A DNA stretch of 64,000 nucleotides from Hesseltinella vesiculosa (GCA_002104935.1 MCGT01000011.1:558001-622000), one strand, 5' to 3'. Counted from the first letter of the stretch, positions 25,901-36,461 are shown. Program-made: numbers and translations. Notes: generated from the letters alone by a model not told the origin.

Positions 25901-26018
25901 AGGCAGTCGTGGAGGAGCTCGCATGTTCAACAAGGCAGCCCAGCCTGCAGCGTCGACAACGCAAACCACGCCAGCTTCCAATGATGATTTCCGAGCCTTG
26001 TTTTTTGGAAAGAAGTAA
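22958..26018 (+). CDS. SART3/Prp24-like HAT-repeat protein without RRMs
   Basis: About 15 exons give roughly 690 residues. Residues ~60-500 form HAT (half-a-TPR) repeats, with aromatic/acidic signatures such as W-E-S-F-V-S-F, W-V-V-Y-A-E-F-E, W-E-D-Y-I-H-Y and W-L-D-Y-V-H-F-E-R. A charged region with K-R-K-R-E-D follows, then a run of about nine R-G dipeptides and R-G-S-R-G-S-R-G-G. The end, S-N-D-D-F-R-A-L-F-F-G-K-K, resembles the Lsm-interacting C-terminus of SART3 and Prp24. SART3 recycles U4/U6 snRNP. Here the two RRMs that normally precede that motif are absent, and the RG-rich tract occupies their place. The nuclear U6/LSm role is inference. The HAT assignment is solid. Confidence 0.85.
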
Positions 26019-27204
26019 AACTTTAAAAAAAGGCAGAAATAAAAAAAAAATGGGGTTCGAAAAAAAAGGAGCGTTGCAACATTTGGAAAGGGCCATGAAT
26101 TCATGACATGAAGTGACAAGGGGGGCCGGCACCACAGAAAAGGTGACGCTTGGGGGGGAATTGGCAGAATGGGATACGGGGAGAGGTGGGAGACATGAGA
26201 ATGACAAATAAGGTTCTTGATTTCACCTTGGACCGCATTTGAAACAATCACCAAATGGAGACTCGAAAAAAGCCACTTCTCCGATTGAATCCCACGTGGA
26301 TGGTTGGATGTAACGTTTATCCAGGATGAAAACTTGTTGGAACGAACTTGTAGGATCTCAGCCAAAAAAAGGCTGGCTTGTGAAAGGTTGGCTCGTGAAA
26401 ACAAAAAAAGTTAAAAAATTAGACAACGAAAAAAGAGTCATGCTCCCAAAATGTCAAGGCACAGCAGGTCACATGATGTTTGTGATCGACTCTTTCCACA
26501 GAACGAACTCCTCCCGTTTTTTTCATGCTGAGAAATCTCCAATCAATCAGCTTGGCTTTTTATTATTATTATTGGTATTCCCTCTGGTAGAAAACCAGGT
26601 GCATCTCGTTCCCCGCGGATTGCTTGAGAGGCGTACCTGAACAAGGAAATCATGTGAAAAAAAGAGATAGAATTACCATAAACGGCCAGTTGGAAACTGG
26701 TTGGTGGGTGGGTGTCACTCCAGAAAAAAGCGGTAATATTTGGGTAAATGCAAGGAAATTCACGGCTGGCGACTTTGTTGAGAATGACCAAGCGAAAAAA
26801 GCGGAGTCCCTGAGCCCCCTATTTTATTTTTTTGCACCGTTTTTCCCTTTGAAGCTCGATCAGATTCTGGTTTCTTTACGACAAACGACAGTCTTTATCG
26901 TAAACAAGTTTTCATGTTAGCCTCTACCATGACTTGATCTGCGCCATTCTTAACTTTTCTATTTTTTGTTGTTGTTGTTGTACGTATCCATCAAAGCGGC
27001 GGATTTGCATATGATAAACGAATGCGCTTGACCCGAGGGAAGAACTGACAAACTCCGGAAACTTTAAAAATCATCGACTCTTTTTTTTTTTTCTCTTTCT
27101 TTTTTACTTACTCTTTCCCTTTTTCATTGCCTTGCAGTCTTTTCTCTTACATTTCTCTTCCACACGCTTGTCTTATTACCTTCTCATTGCTTGACGTTGA
27201 CGCC
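26019..27204. other. Intergenic upstream of WRKY-like gene
   Basis: No gene was found in 1.2 kb. There are ATT trinucleotide repeats at about 26560-26572, GTT repeats near 26966-26980 and a T-rich promoter stretch at 27078-27125 before the start. Confidence 0.45.
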
Positions 27205-28238
27205 ATGTCGGAACTGACTTGTACATCTACTCCTTACAAAGAAGACCTTGCCTCGCCACCTGCAGATGCTCCTCTCTATGAACTACAGGATGTCATCCAC
27301 CAGTTCAAATCAAGCCCTGAAATCCTCAAATTGATCTTGACCAGTAAAGTCGAAGAAGACAAGCGAAGAGCTGAAGAAGCTAAACTACGAGCAAAGCAAC
27401 TGGATTATTACATGAAGCGTGATGGCTCAGCTTCGCCTCCTCCTTGCTTACCCTCCTTGGACGACATCACCATGCTGCCACCCATCTCACCCTTTCGAAA
27501 AATGCCCTTGTCGCCTCGATCCACCAAGGAACGCTTTCATCCTTACCCTTCCTCTGTCGACCATACCTCGGATCAACGACGTCATTCGGCTGCCGCTGCC
27601 ATGCTGGCCATGGGCAACTGCCTCCCACCTTCTCCTCCCACACCCTCTGATCATTATGCTGCCAGTCAAGGCAGTGCTAGTGATGAAGAAATCGAGCAAA
27701 GGTATGCTTAAAAGTAAAAAAAAAAAAAAAAAAGCAAGCCTTTGAAAAACGAATCTCTTTTTTATAGTCCCTCATACCCCACAGAACAAGAAGATTGTCA
27801 AGACGACGATAAACCAAGACGACGACGTGAGATGCAAGCCATTACCAAGATTGTTGAAACCCGAGAATTCCCTTACATGGACAGCTATTTCTGGCGCAAC
27901 AATGGCAACACGACTCAGAAGAAAACTGGCTGTCGAAGCATTTATTACAAATGCTCCAATAGCAGCAAGGTAAAAAAAATTGGGAAAGCGACGGGAATGA
28001 GTGGAAAGGGAAGGGTGTGAAACTTTTTTGGAACAACGGCTTTTTCCGACTTTTTTCATGCTGACATATGATGATCATGGCAAGACCACCTGTGACTAAA
28101 TCTTAATTTTTCACTTTCCTGCAGGGCTGTCCAGTGAACAAAACGGTGACGGAACGACCTAATGGTGTCTATCTTATTAAATATCGAGGCTGCCATTTGC
28201 CTGAATGCAACATGGTCGAGCGTATTCGTGATGTCTAA
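27205..28238 (+). CDS. WRKY-like zinc-finger transcription factor
   Basis: Three exons give 270 residues. The N-terminal two thirds are Pro/Ser-rich with a short charged helix (E-D-K-R-R-A-E-E-A-K-L-R). The C-terminal domain reads D-S-Y-F-W-R-N-N-G-N, then R-S-I-Y-Y-K-C-S-N, then G-C-P-V-N-K-T-V, then I-K-Y-R-G-C-H-L-P-E-C. It aligns step by step with plant WRKY domains: the WRKYGQK heptad becomes W-R-N-N-G-N-T, the C...C zinc ligands are retained, and the terminal H-x-H/C becomes H-L-P-E-C. WRKY domains bind W-box DNA and belong to the WRKY-GCM1 superfamily; scattered fungal members are known from early-diverging lineages. It is probably a nuclear regulator. The altered heptad leaves the target site unknown. 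Confidence 0.8.
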
Positions 28239-28584
28239 GTCCAACTCTTTATTTTTTCTGCATATTCCCCACTGTACATAGTAGCTTTCTAATAAAATCA
28301 TGTTCAATAAGAAACCATCACTGGTTGGATGAGCGTGAGAATAATGAAATCAAACATGCCAATCACCATCAAGAACAGCCAGGAATAAATCGGAACGAAT
28401 AAACTGCTTCCAAATCTAGAAAATGGCATGATCCCCCCTCCTTTTGCATTGTCCGCGGGTGACAAATGGAAAAGTGACGAGACTCCAACTTCCCTTTCTT
28501 TCTTCTCTTTTTTAATTTTTTTTTTTGTCCAATACCAAGATACCTTTCTTTCTGTCTCCACGCATACACAAAAGAATCCTCAGC
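28239..28584. other. WRKY-like 3' UTR and next promoter
   Basis: An AATAAAATC polyadenylation-type signal lies at about 28291. T-runs at 28507-28526 precede the next start. No other gene was seen. Confidence 0.4.
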
Positions 28585-28968
28585 ATGGCCACCTATTCAT
28601 TCCACCTACCTAAATTCTCAGGGTCGACCCTTGAGCCCACTGTTGCACCTGTCGTGGCGATTCTGCCACCTCTAGCATCTCCCTCGTGTCTTTCGACCTC
28701 CCCCACCGACTCCACCATCTCTATAGCCTCCACCTTTTCCACACATTCCAACTCTTCCTTGAAGCGTGCCAACCGTCCAACTTTCATCTACTTGCCTGAA
28801 GCCTGCACTTCGTTTCATATGAACGTCGACCACCGAGCCCATGATTGGTCCAGCTACTCTGAACAACGAGATTGCCACAGTGGCAATGAATTCGAATGGG
28901 ATGAAGCCACTCAGTCCATGGTCAAAGCAGCCGATGCCACCTCACCTCACATTTTTTGGTCTGCATGA
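28585..28968 (+). CDS. Small Ser/Thr/Pro-rich hypothetical protein
   Basis: A single 127-residue open frame starts at an ATG preceded by a pyrimidine-rich leader and a CATACAC tract. The first half is Ser/Thr/Pro-rich (S-P-T-D-S-T-I-S-I-A-S). Then come K-R-A-N-R-P-T-F-I-Y-L-P-E-A and an acidic segment, ending H-I-F-W-S-A. There is no signal peptide, membrane helix or known domain. Codon use resembles the neighbours, which supports real coding. The function is unknown. Confidence 0.5.
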   Translation: MATYSFHLPKFSGSTLEPTVAPVVAILPPLASPSCLSTSPTDSTISIASTFSTHSNSSLKRANRPTFIYLPEACTSFHMNVDHRAHDWSSYSEQRDCHSGNEFEWDEATQSMVKAADATSPHIFWSA

Positions 28969-29946
28969 AACTAGCGCCTTTTTTTTTTTTATGAGCTATC
29001 GTCTCCGCATCATTTTTTTAGTGAGTCATGCTTGACTCACTTCCATTGTATACCACCCTCTTTTTGTTAACTTACTTCACTGTGTCTTTACCCTTCCCAT
29101 CGCCTGTTCATGCTCATCATTTCCTTGTATTATTATTAAAAATTAAAACTACCCCATATTTCACCCATTTTCTTCCTGGCGTCATCCCCCTTTTTTTCAT
29201 TGGAGGCGAGTAGCGGCGCACTCATTGTTTTTTTTTTTTTTTTTCCTCGAATGAAACAGGCAAAGTATAGTCTAGACTATTACGGCTTACAGTAGAAAGA
29301 TCTATTCAAAGCTAAACAAGACATTCGCTAGAGCTGAGTCTATGGTTCGTTGCCAAGTCGCCTAGCTTTTCCAATCCTTCTCTCTTGAAAACGGTGTTCC
29401 AGACTCCGCCAATGACGTTGGTGAGAGAGGTCTTGTTTCTTTGTTTGAGTTGGGTAGCCAATCGAGGACCAAGAAAAGAGTGGTGATGGTGGAGATGTTG
29501 GGCGTTTCACATGGCCAATGACGAATAGAGTTTCACCCTCCAAGCGTGGTGCCTAGGTTATTGCCAGTCAGGACCAGTCGGGATTTTTTTGCACAGGATG
29601 GGTCTTCACATTCTTCAAGCTGCCATGGCCATCCATTGGCTTTTTTTCTCGGTGCCACAGCCGCACCAGCTTTAGCCTGTTTAAAAAGCAAAGCAAGCCA
29701 AGAACGAACGAGTTTTCTAGTTCAGTTCAGAGATCATGGATAGCGGTAAAAAAAAAAAAAAAAAAAAAAAGCAGCGTGCCTTCCAAGGTTTTACTGTTTT
29801 CACGTAATGGAGGGTAGAGATGAATAGAAAAAGAGCTGTCGTTTATTTTGCGACAACATTAACAGGGAATAATGATAAGGGTGACAGTAAAAAAAAGTTA
29901 CAAAATAAACAAAAAAAAGCGAGGTTGCGAGGAAGCCTTGGCGGTT
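28969..29946. other. Intergenic with unassigned protein-like fragments
   Basis: T-runs lie at 29228-29244 and an A-run of about 22 at 29750-29771. On the reverse strand, 29523-29690 after a TTTAAACAG acceptor encodes A-P-R-K-K-A-N-G-W-P-W-Q-L-E-E-C-E-D and stops. Further along, 29340-29470 encodes T-S-L-T-N-V-I-G-G-V-W-N-T-V-F-K. These could be exons of one unrecognised small gene or relics; I could not join them with a start. Confidence 0.3.
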
Positions 29947-30213
29947 TTAGCGACGTCGTTCAAAGTAGGAAGAATGGCTCAGATAAAGAATCGTGGCATC
30001 CAGCACATATTCGCCCACACCAAGGTATTGATCAGCAAAGCCTCGCACGTCTTTATTCTTGATTTTTGATGTGGCAGGTCTACGAAGAAAACGTAAGCTT
30101 TGCAGTCATGGACATTGCCGCCTTTACTGAATGCCGGTCAAGCGCTTGACGCTAGCCAGAATGGTAGAGATCAACACAGCATCAACAGTAAGATGAAAGA
30201 AACGACTCCACAT
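29947..30213 (-). CDS. ATG44: Mitofissin-like protein (Atg44, DUF1748 family)
   Basis: Two exons (30128-30213 and 29947-30079, with a 48-nt GT-AG intron) encode 72 residues. The start is M-W-S-R-F-F-H-L-T-V-D-A-V-L-I-S-T, followed by K-R-L-T-G-I-Q, then D-V-R-G-F-A-D-Q-Y-L-G-V-G-E, and the end is H-S-S-Y-F-E-R-R-R. The pattern and length match the DUF1748 family, whose yeast members (Atg44/Mdi1, about 73 residues) act in the mitochondrial intermembrane space to drive membrane fission for mitophagy. The amphipathic L-I-S-T-I-L-A-S-V-K-R helix is conserved. Each exon alone is too short to stand out, so the gene is easily missed. The start could lie further upstream if there is another 5' exon. 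Confidence 0.85.
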
Positions 30214-30646
30214 GAGATGTTTAAAGATAGTAAGGCCAATGAACAACAGCTTGAGATTTTTTAAAAAAAAAAACGAAAGTGCAACCGGAATAAAAAATTC
30301 AAACTGTTCCCTTCAATTGTTCGGTCCACGAGACTCGCCTGTTCAAAGCGCTGTAACGCTGTACTGTAAATGTGGCACAGTATGCAGCTATAAAACAAAG
30401 CAACGGGCTCGCTCACCCTATTGAAACAAGAGCGAAGAACAGACGAAAACGCCAAAGCTCAGTCCTGTGATGATACCGCTGGACCCACTACCAGCCACCA
30501 GCTTAAAAAAAAAAAGAGTGATGGTCAGCTTCTGCCAGCCTGACATGAGTTTTTATAAAAAATACGAGCAGGTTTTACTTTGTCTATTGATTCTAAATGG
30601 CGTATATCTAGTAAGATTGGGGTGGAGCATTAATGCAGGAAAGGGG
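30214..30646. other. Intergenic between Atg44-like and Mcp2-like genes
   Basis: A reverse ORF at 30261-30455 starting M-A-F-S-S-V-L-R-S is hydrophobic but has no recognised family. No other gene was seen. The stretch serves as the Atg44-like promoter and the Mcp2-like 3' end. Confidence 0.4.
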
Positions 30647-32508
30647 TTACTGCCATGGCAGCCATTTTTTAAACAGAGATCGGAGATCGTCCAAGACGAG
30701 GCTGATGGTTTGGTACACCCTCAGAGAGTATTCAAGATGATGGTAGTCCCACCAGGCAGCCCACAGACGCTTGACCAGGAACCATTGCCAGCCGAGGACC
30801 GACAGCTGCTGGACAAGATACGACTTGGTGTCCAACCACACGGCCTTGGCACAGTACTGGCCCATGATGACATAGGTGATTTTTTCGTCTGGCACGGCAT
30901 TAAGCTGTTCATCGACATGGCGGAGAAGATCATTGGTTTTCAGCAGCAGCAGCACGGTGCGGGGCATCTTGCCCAAGATATCGGCCACTTCCACCAGCAA
31001 TTGCATCGCCCCAGTAGCCATGCGGTCCAGTTCGGTCGGGTCACGTAGTGAGGTCAGGTCACTGGCATGGATCTTGGCCCATTCGCGGCCGGTCAGCATG
31101 CTGGCAAACAAACGGTAGCCATCCGTGCCACCGACTCGGTGCGAGTACGTGCGAATGCCGTCCTCGTCGCCTTTAATCAAGGCTGTCCACAGATGGGCAT
31201 AATCCAGTCGAAGTTGGTCGGTCAAGGTGCGATAGAGGCCATGGTCGAGCAGCACCAAGTCAAAGTTTTGCCGATGCTTATGGTTCTTTTTAGCAGGACG
31301 AATGATCACATTACCGGGATCTACAGAAAAAGTCAACATCGTCAGGTCGTTTCTCACACTCTGAAAATCTTACGGGGGTCGCAATGGACAAATCTATAAA
31401 AAAAAAAGGAGTCAGCAAGCTGCCCCAGTCTTTCGTACCAAGGCTTACCCGTGAATGAAAATCATTTCAGAAAAGGCTTTTGTCAATTCAGACGACACTG
31501 CTCGAGGATCGATGCCATGCTCCTTCATATAATTCAAATCATCAATCCGGGATCCTTCCGCGACTGCAAATTAAAAAAGAGAGAGTCAGTCCTGCGTTTG
31601 CAGAGAGATAATAAAAAGGACATACATTCCATGCACATGATACGGCGAATGGCCCAGTACGTTTCGGGAATAACGAGGGCAATGTGGTTGTTGGTGGCAA
31701 AATTTTGCTGCACTCTGCGGGCATTGTTAGCTTCATGGACAAAGTCGAGTTCTTGGGGCAAGGATTCACGCATTTCCTCGACCAGCCAGGAAAAGCCAAA
31801 GTCAGGGAAGAAGCGGCGGATGCAGTCAAAAATGAAGCTGACGGTTTGCATATCGATCTTGCAGAATTCGTCCAGGTACGGGTGCTGGAACTTAACGGCC
31901 ACCCATTGGCCCGAGGATCTTAAGCGAGCTTTGTGCACTTGGGCCAGAGAAGCCACACCAAGAGGTGTCCAGTCAAAATCGTCAAAGACGTCGTCCAGCG
32001 CCTGGCCATAGTCGGACAGGAAGAGCTGGCGGATATCTTCTTCTGGCGTGGGGTCGCACCGGTCCTGAAGCACAGCCATGGTCGAGGTCCATTCGATGGG
32101 GAGTAGGTACACCATGGCCGAGACATGCTGTCCCAACTTGACGTAGATCCCACCCAGGTGTTGCAGGGCATCCAGCACACGGTGAGCACAGCGCAGGTGG
32201 CATTGCTTCTTGGCTTGCTGCATGTCATGTTCAGTGGCGTACGATTGAGAAAGCGTCAGTTTGTAATCCACCGCCACGGCTACACCTGTCGCTCCGGCCA
32301 CACCACATCGATCAATGGCCGTCATCACATGGCGAGCATTGTCATTGGTGTAGTAGAGAGCTGTCAATCCACTGCCGACGGCGGCTGTGTAGGCGATCCG
32401 GCGGGTCCATCGAGATGCAGGGGTGCGGATGTGGGTTGCTGTCGTCAGTGATCGTCTTCCAATCAGCAAGGTCGAATGATGCAGGGCTGTACTTCCCCAC
32501 CTAATCAT
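30647..32508 (-). CDS. MCP2: Mitochondrial ABC1/ADCK-family kinase-like protein (Mcp2 type)
   Basis: Four exons give 563 residues. A basic, Ser/Thr-rich N-terminus (R-R-S-L-T-T-A-T-H-I-R) looks like a mitochondrial presequence, and a hydrophobic T-A-A-V-G-S-G-L-T-A-L-Y-Y segment follows. The ABC1 core has K-L-G-Q-H-V-S (KxGQ motif), A-S-L-A-Q-V-H-K-A, the ATP-binding V-A-V-K-F-Q-H-P, E-L-D-F-V-H-E-A-N-N, then H-C-D-P-H-P-G-N-V and L-D-H-G-L-Y. The H-C-D-P-H-P motif is assembled from three exons, one of only 20 nt (31374-31393). Homologues Mcp2/ADCK1 act at the inner membrane in lipid and cristae homeostasis; the biochemical activity is unsettled. It shares a 324-bp divergent promoter with the RPAP3-like gene. 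Confidence 0.92.
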
Positions 32509-32832
32509 CGTTCTTTATAATAAATTTAAGAAGGAAGAAAGAAGGACCACAACCGGCAAAAACGATTTCCTTTTTTTTTTTTTTTTTTTCTCCCTGCAGC
32601 CGTGCCTGACTGGGTGTTTCTGTGGAATAGGGTGTAAGCCTCTTTATCGATATTGCATGTTATCCATGCTCATGCCGCTTTTTACGCAGCGTTGCCGTTG
32701 TCTTTACACTGGAGGATAGAACTCACCACAGTATGGCCGTTTCGAAAAAAGGTATCGTATTCACTGAGTTTTGAGGCACGGGCGCCATTTTCACCGATTT
32801 TTTTTGCCTTTTCCTTTCACTTTTTTGACAGC
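32509..32832. promoter_or_regulatory. Divergent promoter Mcp2-like / RPAP3-like
   Basis: This 324-bp spacer separates two head-to-head starts. It has a 19-nt T-run near 32571-32589 and a T-rich stretch at 32798-32827 next to the RPAP3-like ATG. No ORF was seen. Confidence 0.5.
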
Positions 32833-34565
32833 ATGGCGACAGCTCCTCAGCATGTATGGAACGATCTATCCACTTGGCAGAAGCAAATCAAGCAAACCGA
32901 TGCTCTACTAGATAAAAAGAAGCCTATTCACGATCAGGTAGCGTCCACGGAGCTGCTCTATTGAACTCAAAAGGACAGGCAGCTCACTTTTCCACGTAGA
33001 CAACGTGCCCTGTTCGATCCCCCATGGAATACGTGCATGATCAACAAAAGCCATTGGGCTTGGATGCTATGAAAAAGGTCTGTACAGACACAGGCTCCAT
33101 GATCATGATCCTAACTGGGTTTTTATATCATTATGAAAAAGGTCCTAAAAGCCAAGCCAGCCACGACTCTGCCAGGCAAGCCCGCCAACACATTGGCCTC
33201 TTCCACACAACGAGCCTTGCAAGCAAAGGACATGGTAAGATTATTTGGAATGTCTATCATGTCAAATTCATCCATCGGATCAGGGCAACAAGCATTTCCA
33301 GCAACAGCGATACCAAGAAGCCATTCAAGCCTATACAGAAGCCATTGACTTGGACCCGATCAATCCTGTGTTTTATGTCAATCGGGCCATGGCCAATTTG
33401 AAACTGAAAAAGTAAAAGCTGACCTATGTTTTCAACCCTGCTCACCATCCTTTCTTTTTTATGGCCAGGTACACTGAAGCCGAAGCCGACTGCTCAAAGT
33501 GCTTAGCCCTGCAACCAGCTCATGTCAAGGCCCTGTGGCGACGTGGCATTGCTTTGAAAGGGTTGCATCGCATTGAGGAAGCACAAAGCGGTAAGAGGAT
33601 ATGGGCCATTACGTTTGTTCATTTGTATTCTATAGACTTTGAGCGCGCTCTGACTCTGGAACCAAGCAACCAATCGATCATTGATGAACTTGCCAAGCTA
33701 CCCAAGGTAAACCGATAGTCTTGCCCGTGATGGCCTAACTTGAATCTATTTTGTTGGCCGCCCTAGAAACACACGCCACCATCAGAAACAATCCCATCCA
33801 AGCCATCCGTCGTCGTACCTCAGACATCCACGCCATCTGAACCCGCTGCAAAATTAAAACCAGCCTCTCTCCTCGAACCAGCCTCGCTTACCAAACCAGC
33901 TTCTCTCACCAAACCAGCTTCTCTCACCAAACCAGCACCTGCGCCTGTAGCCAACACACAAACTACACAGCCCTTGCCTAAAATGAAGCTGGTGTGCCCT
34001 CGATCGAGCTATGAATTCTCCAGAGATTGGAAGGCTTGCACGAAACGTGGGGATCAGACACTTTACGAGTACTTGCAGGTAATCAGAAGAAAAAAGGAGG
34101 GAGAAGGTCTGTTACTGACAAACCCGATTGTTATTTTCATAGTGCATTCCTCCCTCCACTTTCCCCGCTCTTTTCAAATCATCCTTGGAACCCGATCAAT
34201 TTGAAAAGATCCTGTCGATTGTCAGTGCATTTTATTGCAGGTACGTAGAACGGAGGAGGATCATCGCCAGTCTCATCTCCTCTTTTTTTTTTGAACACGC
34301 CAGGGAAAAACCAGCTGAGGACATTTACAATGTGATGGAAGGCATTTCCAAGCTACCAAGACTGGATATGCTGGTGATGTTCTTGGACAAGAGTCGCCAA
34401 CAAGGTAACATTTTGAATAGGATGTGGGGGGGGGGGAACGCGATGGCGCTCATTATTTTTTTTTTTTTTTGTATAGATTTGCACACCATTTTCAACAAAT
34501 TAAAAGAGACAGTTCCCCGTGAAAAGCTCTTGCCTCTGGCCAGCAAGTTCTCTGTTAAGCTGTAA
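32833..34565 (+). CDS. RPAP3/Tah1-like TPR cochaperone
   Basis: About ten exons give roughly 400 residues. A central TPR block begins G-N-K-H-F-Q-Q-Q-R-Y-Q-E-A-I and continues Y-V-N-R-A-M-A-N-L-K and A-L-W-R-R-G-I-A-L-K-G-L. These include the carboxylate-clamp type N and R residues that bind Hsp90/Hsp70 tails. A linker with four K-P-A-S-L-(T/L) repeats follows (33858-33940). The C-terminal RPAP3_C domain runs from S-S-Y-E-F-S-R-D-W-K through Y-N-V-M-E-G-I-S-K-L-P-R. RPAP3 bridges Hsp90 to the R2TP complex, which assembles RNA polymerases, snoRNPs and PIKKs. The order TPR then RPAP3_C fits RPAP3 or SPAG1; here a single TPR domain is present. One intron lies between 13-bp direct repeats (see findings). 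Confidence 0.88.
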
Positions 34566-34956
34566 ACGATCATTAAAGCGCTGGATGCGCCTGGACTCGA
34601 AATTAAAAATGCGGAGAAATGGACATGGAAATGGACCTCACATGGGACGGGAACAAGGGCTCCTTGAGATCGTCCATCAATACGATGACGTTGAATGCAA
34701 AAAAAAAAAAAAAAAAAAAAAGGGAGGGTAAAAAGCGTAAATGTTGAGGGAGGAAAGAGAAGCAAAAAAAAAAAAAAAGGAGGGCACATACCTCCTTTTT
34801 TACCACAAATGACTTTTTTTAATCAAGCAAGAAAAAAAATAGAGAGAGAGCTTTGTTTAAGCTGTCTTGGTTCTTCTTCTTCTTACATAGCTCTTTTCCA
34901 ATATATAAAACCCTTTCCATTCCTTTTTGTACAAGACCTTTCTTTCGTTCATTGTC
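34566..34956. other. Intergenic with two long A-runs
   Basis: A-runs lie at 34700-34721 and 34764-34778. A TATATAAAACC sequence at 34902-34912, about 50 bp before the chitinase ATG, is a good TATA-box candidate. No ORF of note was seen. Confidence 0.5.
34902..34911 (+). promoter_or_regulatory. TATA box candidate for chitinase
   Basis: ATATATAAAAC lies about 50 bp upstream of the ATG at 34957, with a pyrimidine-rich leader between. Position and sequence fit a TATA element of a regulated gene. Confidence 0.45.
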
Positions 34957-36461
34957 ATGTTTTTTAGTTTCTTTTTCGCTTTTATGCTTGCTTCTGCATT
35001 TGCAAAGCCAAATGCCTTCAACCCTCGACTAACCGCCTACGTAACAGACTGGGTAAAACACATGTCAAATAAAAAGGCCCTTGCTAACTCAGGTTTTACT
35101 TCCCAGGATATGGCCGATTCCATAGCTTGGGAAAAGCTTGATCAAGTCATCTATGCATTTGGTGTGCCCGACAAGACTGGTCGCATTGGCCAGTTCGACA
35201 CCAGTCAATTAAAGTCCGTCGTAGAAGACGGTCATTCGCACGAAAAATTAGTCTCACTCAGTATTGGAGGGTAATCATTGACATACATACCCCCTCTTTC
35301 TTTCGACGGCACGACAACGAGCTCACTCCTTTGTTTTTATTTTTTTATTTTTCTACAGCTGGACTGGTTCTGTTTATTTTAGCTTCCTGATGCGTACTGC
35401 GGCTAATCGAAAACAATTTGCATCGAATCTTATTCATGTCATGGATAAGTATGATCTGGACGGCTTCAATCTTGATTGGGGTAATGAGAAAGAAAAGCAA
35501 AGGAGCGAGGTTGATTTTTTTACGCCCCTTTTTGGCAGAATTTCCAAATGCGGACAATGGCGTGTCCTGTAATTTAGCGTAGGTTTTTCTTTTTCTTTTT
35601 TTTTTTTTTGTTTGTATTTATTTTTCTATTGCACTGGTCGCATCTATTGTCCCAGCAACCCAGCAGACACCGATAACTACCTCATGTTCCTACAATTGTT
35701 GCGCGCCATGATGACGCGCCGCTACCCTCAACAGCACAAGCTTTTGACGGTGGCAGCCCCTGCCAAAGTGTTCAATGGACCGACCAAATCACCTCTGAAG
35801 CGATTGAGCCACGCCTGGGCTACCACAGTCGATGCGATCTACATCATGGCGTATGACCTACACGGCACCTGGGACCCTACGACAGGTGCCAATTCGCCCT
35901 TGGACGGTGAAGCCCTCAATATCAAGACCGCCATGAACGACTGGATCCAGGCTGGCATTCCTCGTCGCCAGCTTGTTCTGGGTGTCCCTTTTTACGGCTA
36001 CATGACCAAGACACATCCCAAGGCTCACTACACCACATCGATGCAGATCCCACTGGCACCCAACAAGGTACAAGTCCGTGGTGACCAATACGACCGTGCC
36101 GAGCGTGAGCCTTGTGCTGGCGCCAGCAAGGTGGTGTATTCCGGTGAATACCAATGGCGCTCCATCAAGCAGGACGGCATTATGGAAAACAATGGTGGCT
36201 GGCATTCCATTTGGGACCGCAAGACGCTCACACCCTACTCGATCAACAAGAGCAAGAACCTGTTCCTGTCCTTCGATGACCCTCGTTCATTGAAAAAGAA
36301 AGCCGAGTTTGTCCAGCGCAATGGCTTGGGTGGCATCATGATCTGGTCTCTTGAAATGGTAACTTTTTCATTCTTCTTCACCACGTCATCTGCTCACCTT
36401 CTTCTTATAGGACGATGATTCGGATTCCTTATTGAATGCCATCCAGCTGGTCCGCACATAG
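34957..36461 (+). CDS. Secreted GH18 chitinase
   Basis: Five exons give 409 residues. The N-terminus is a signal peptide (M-F-F-S-F-F-F-A-F-M-L-A-S-A-F-A). GH18 landmarks are K-L-V-S-L-S-I-G-G-W-T-G and the catalytic D-x-x-D-x-D-x-E as D-L-D-G-F-N-L-D-W-E. The acid/base Glu is only formed by splicing exon 2 to the 40-nt exon 3 (35539-35578). Later come Y-I-M-A-Y-D-L-H-G-T-W, V-L-G-V-P-F-Y-G-Y, and the C-terminal G-G-I-M-I-W-S-L-E-M-D-D strand. It hydrolyses beta-1,4-GlcNAc chains in cell-wall remodelling or chitin feeding. There is no chitin-binding module or GPI signal. It is a group V (fungal/bacterial-type) chitinase. Confidence 0.93.
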
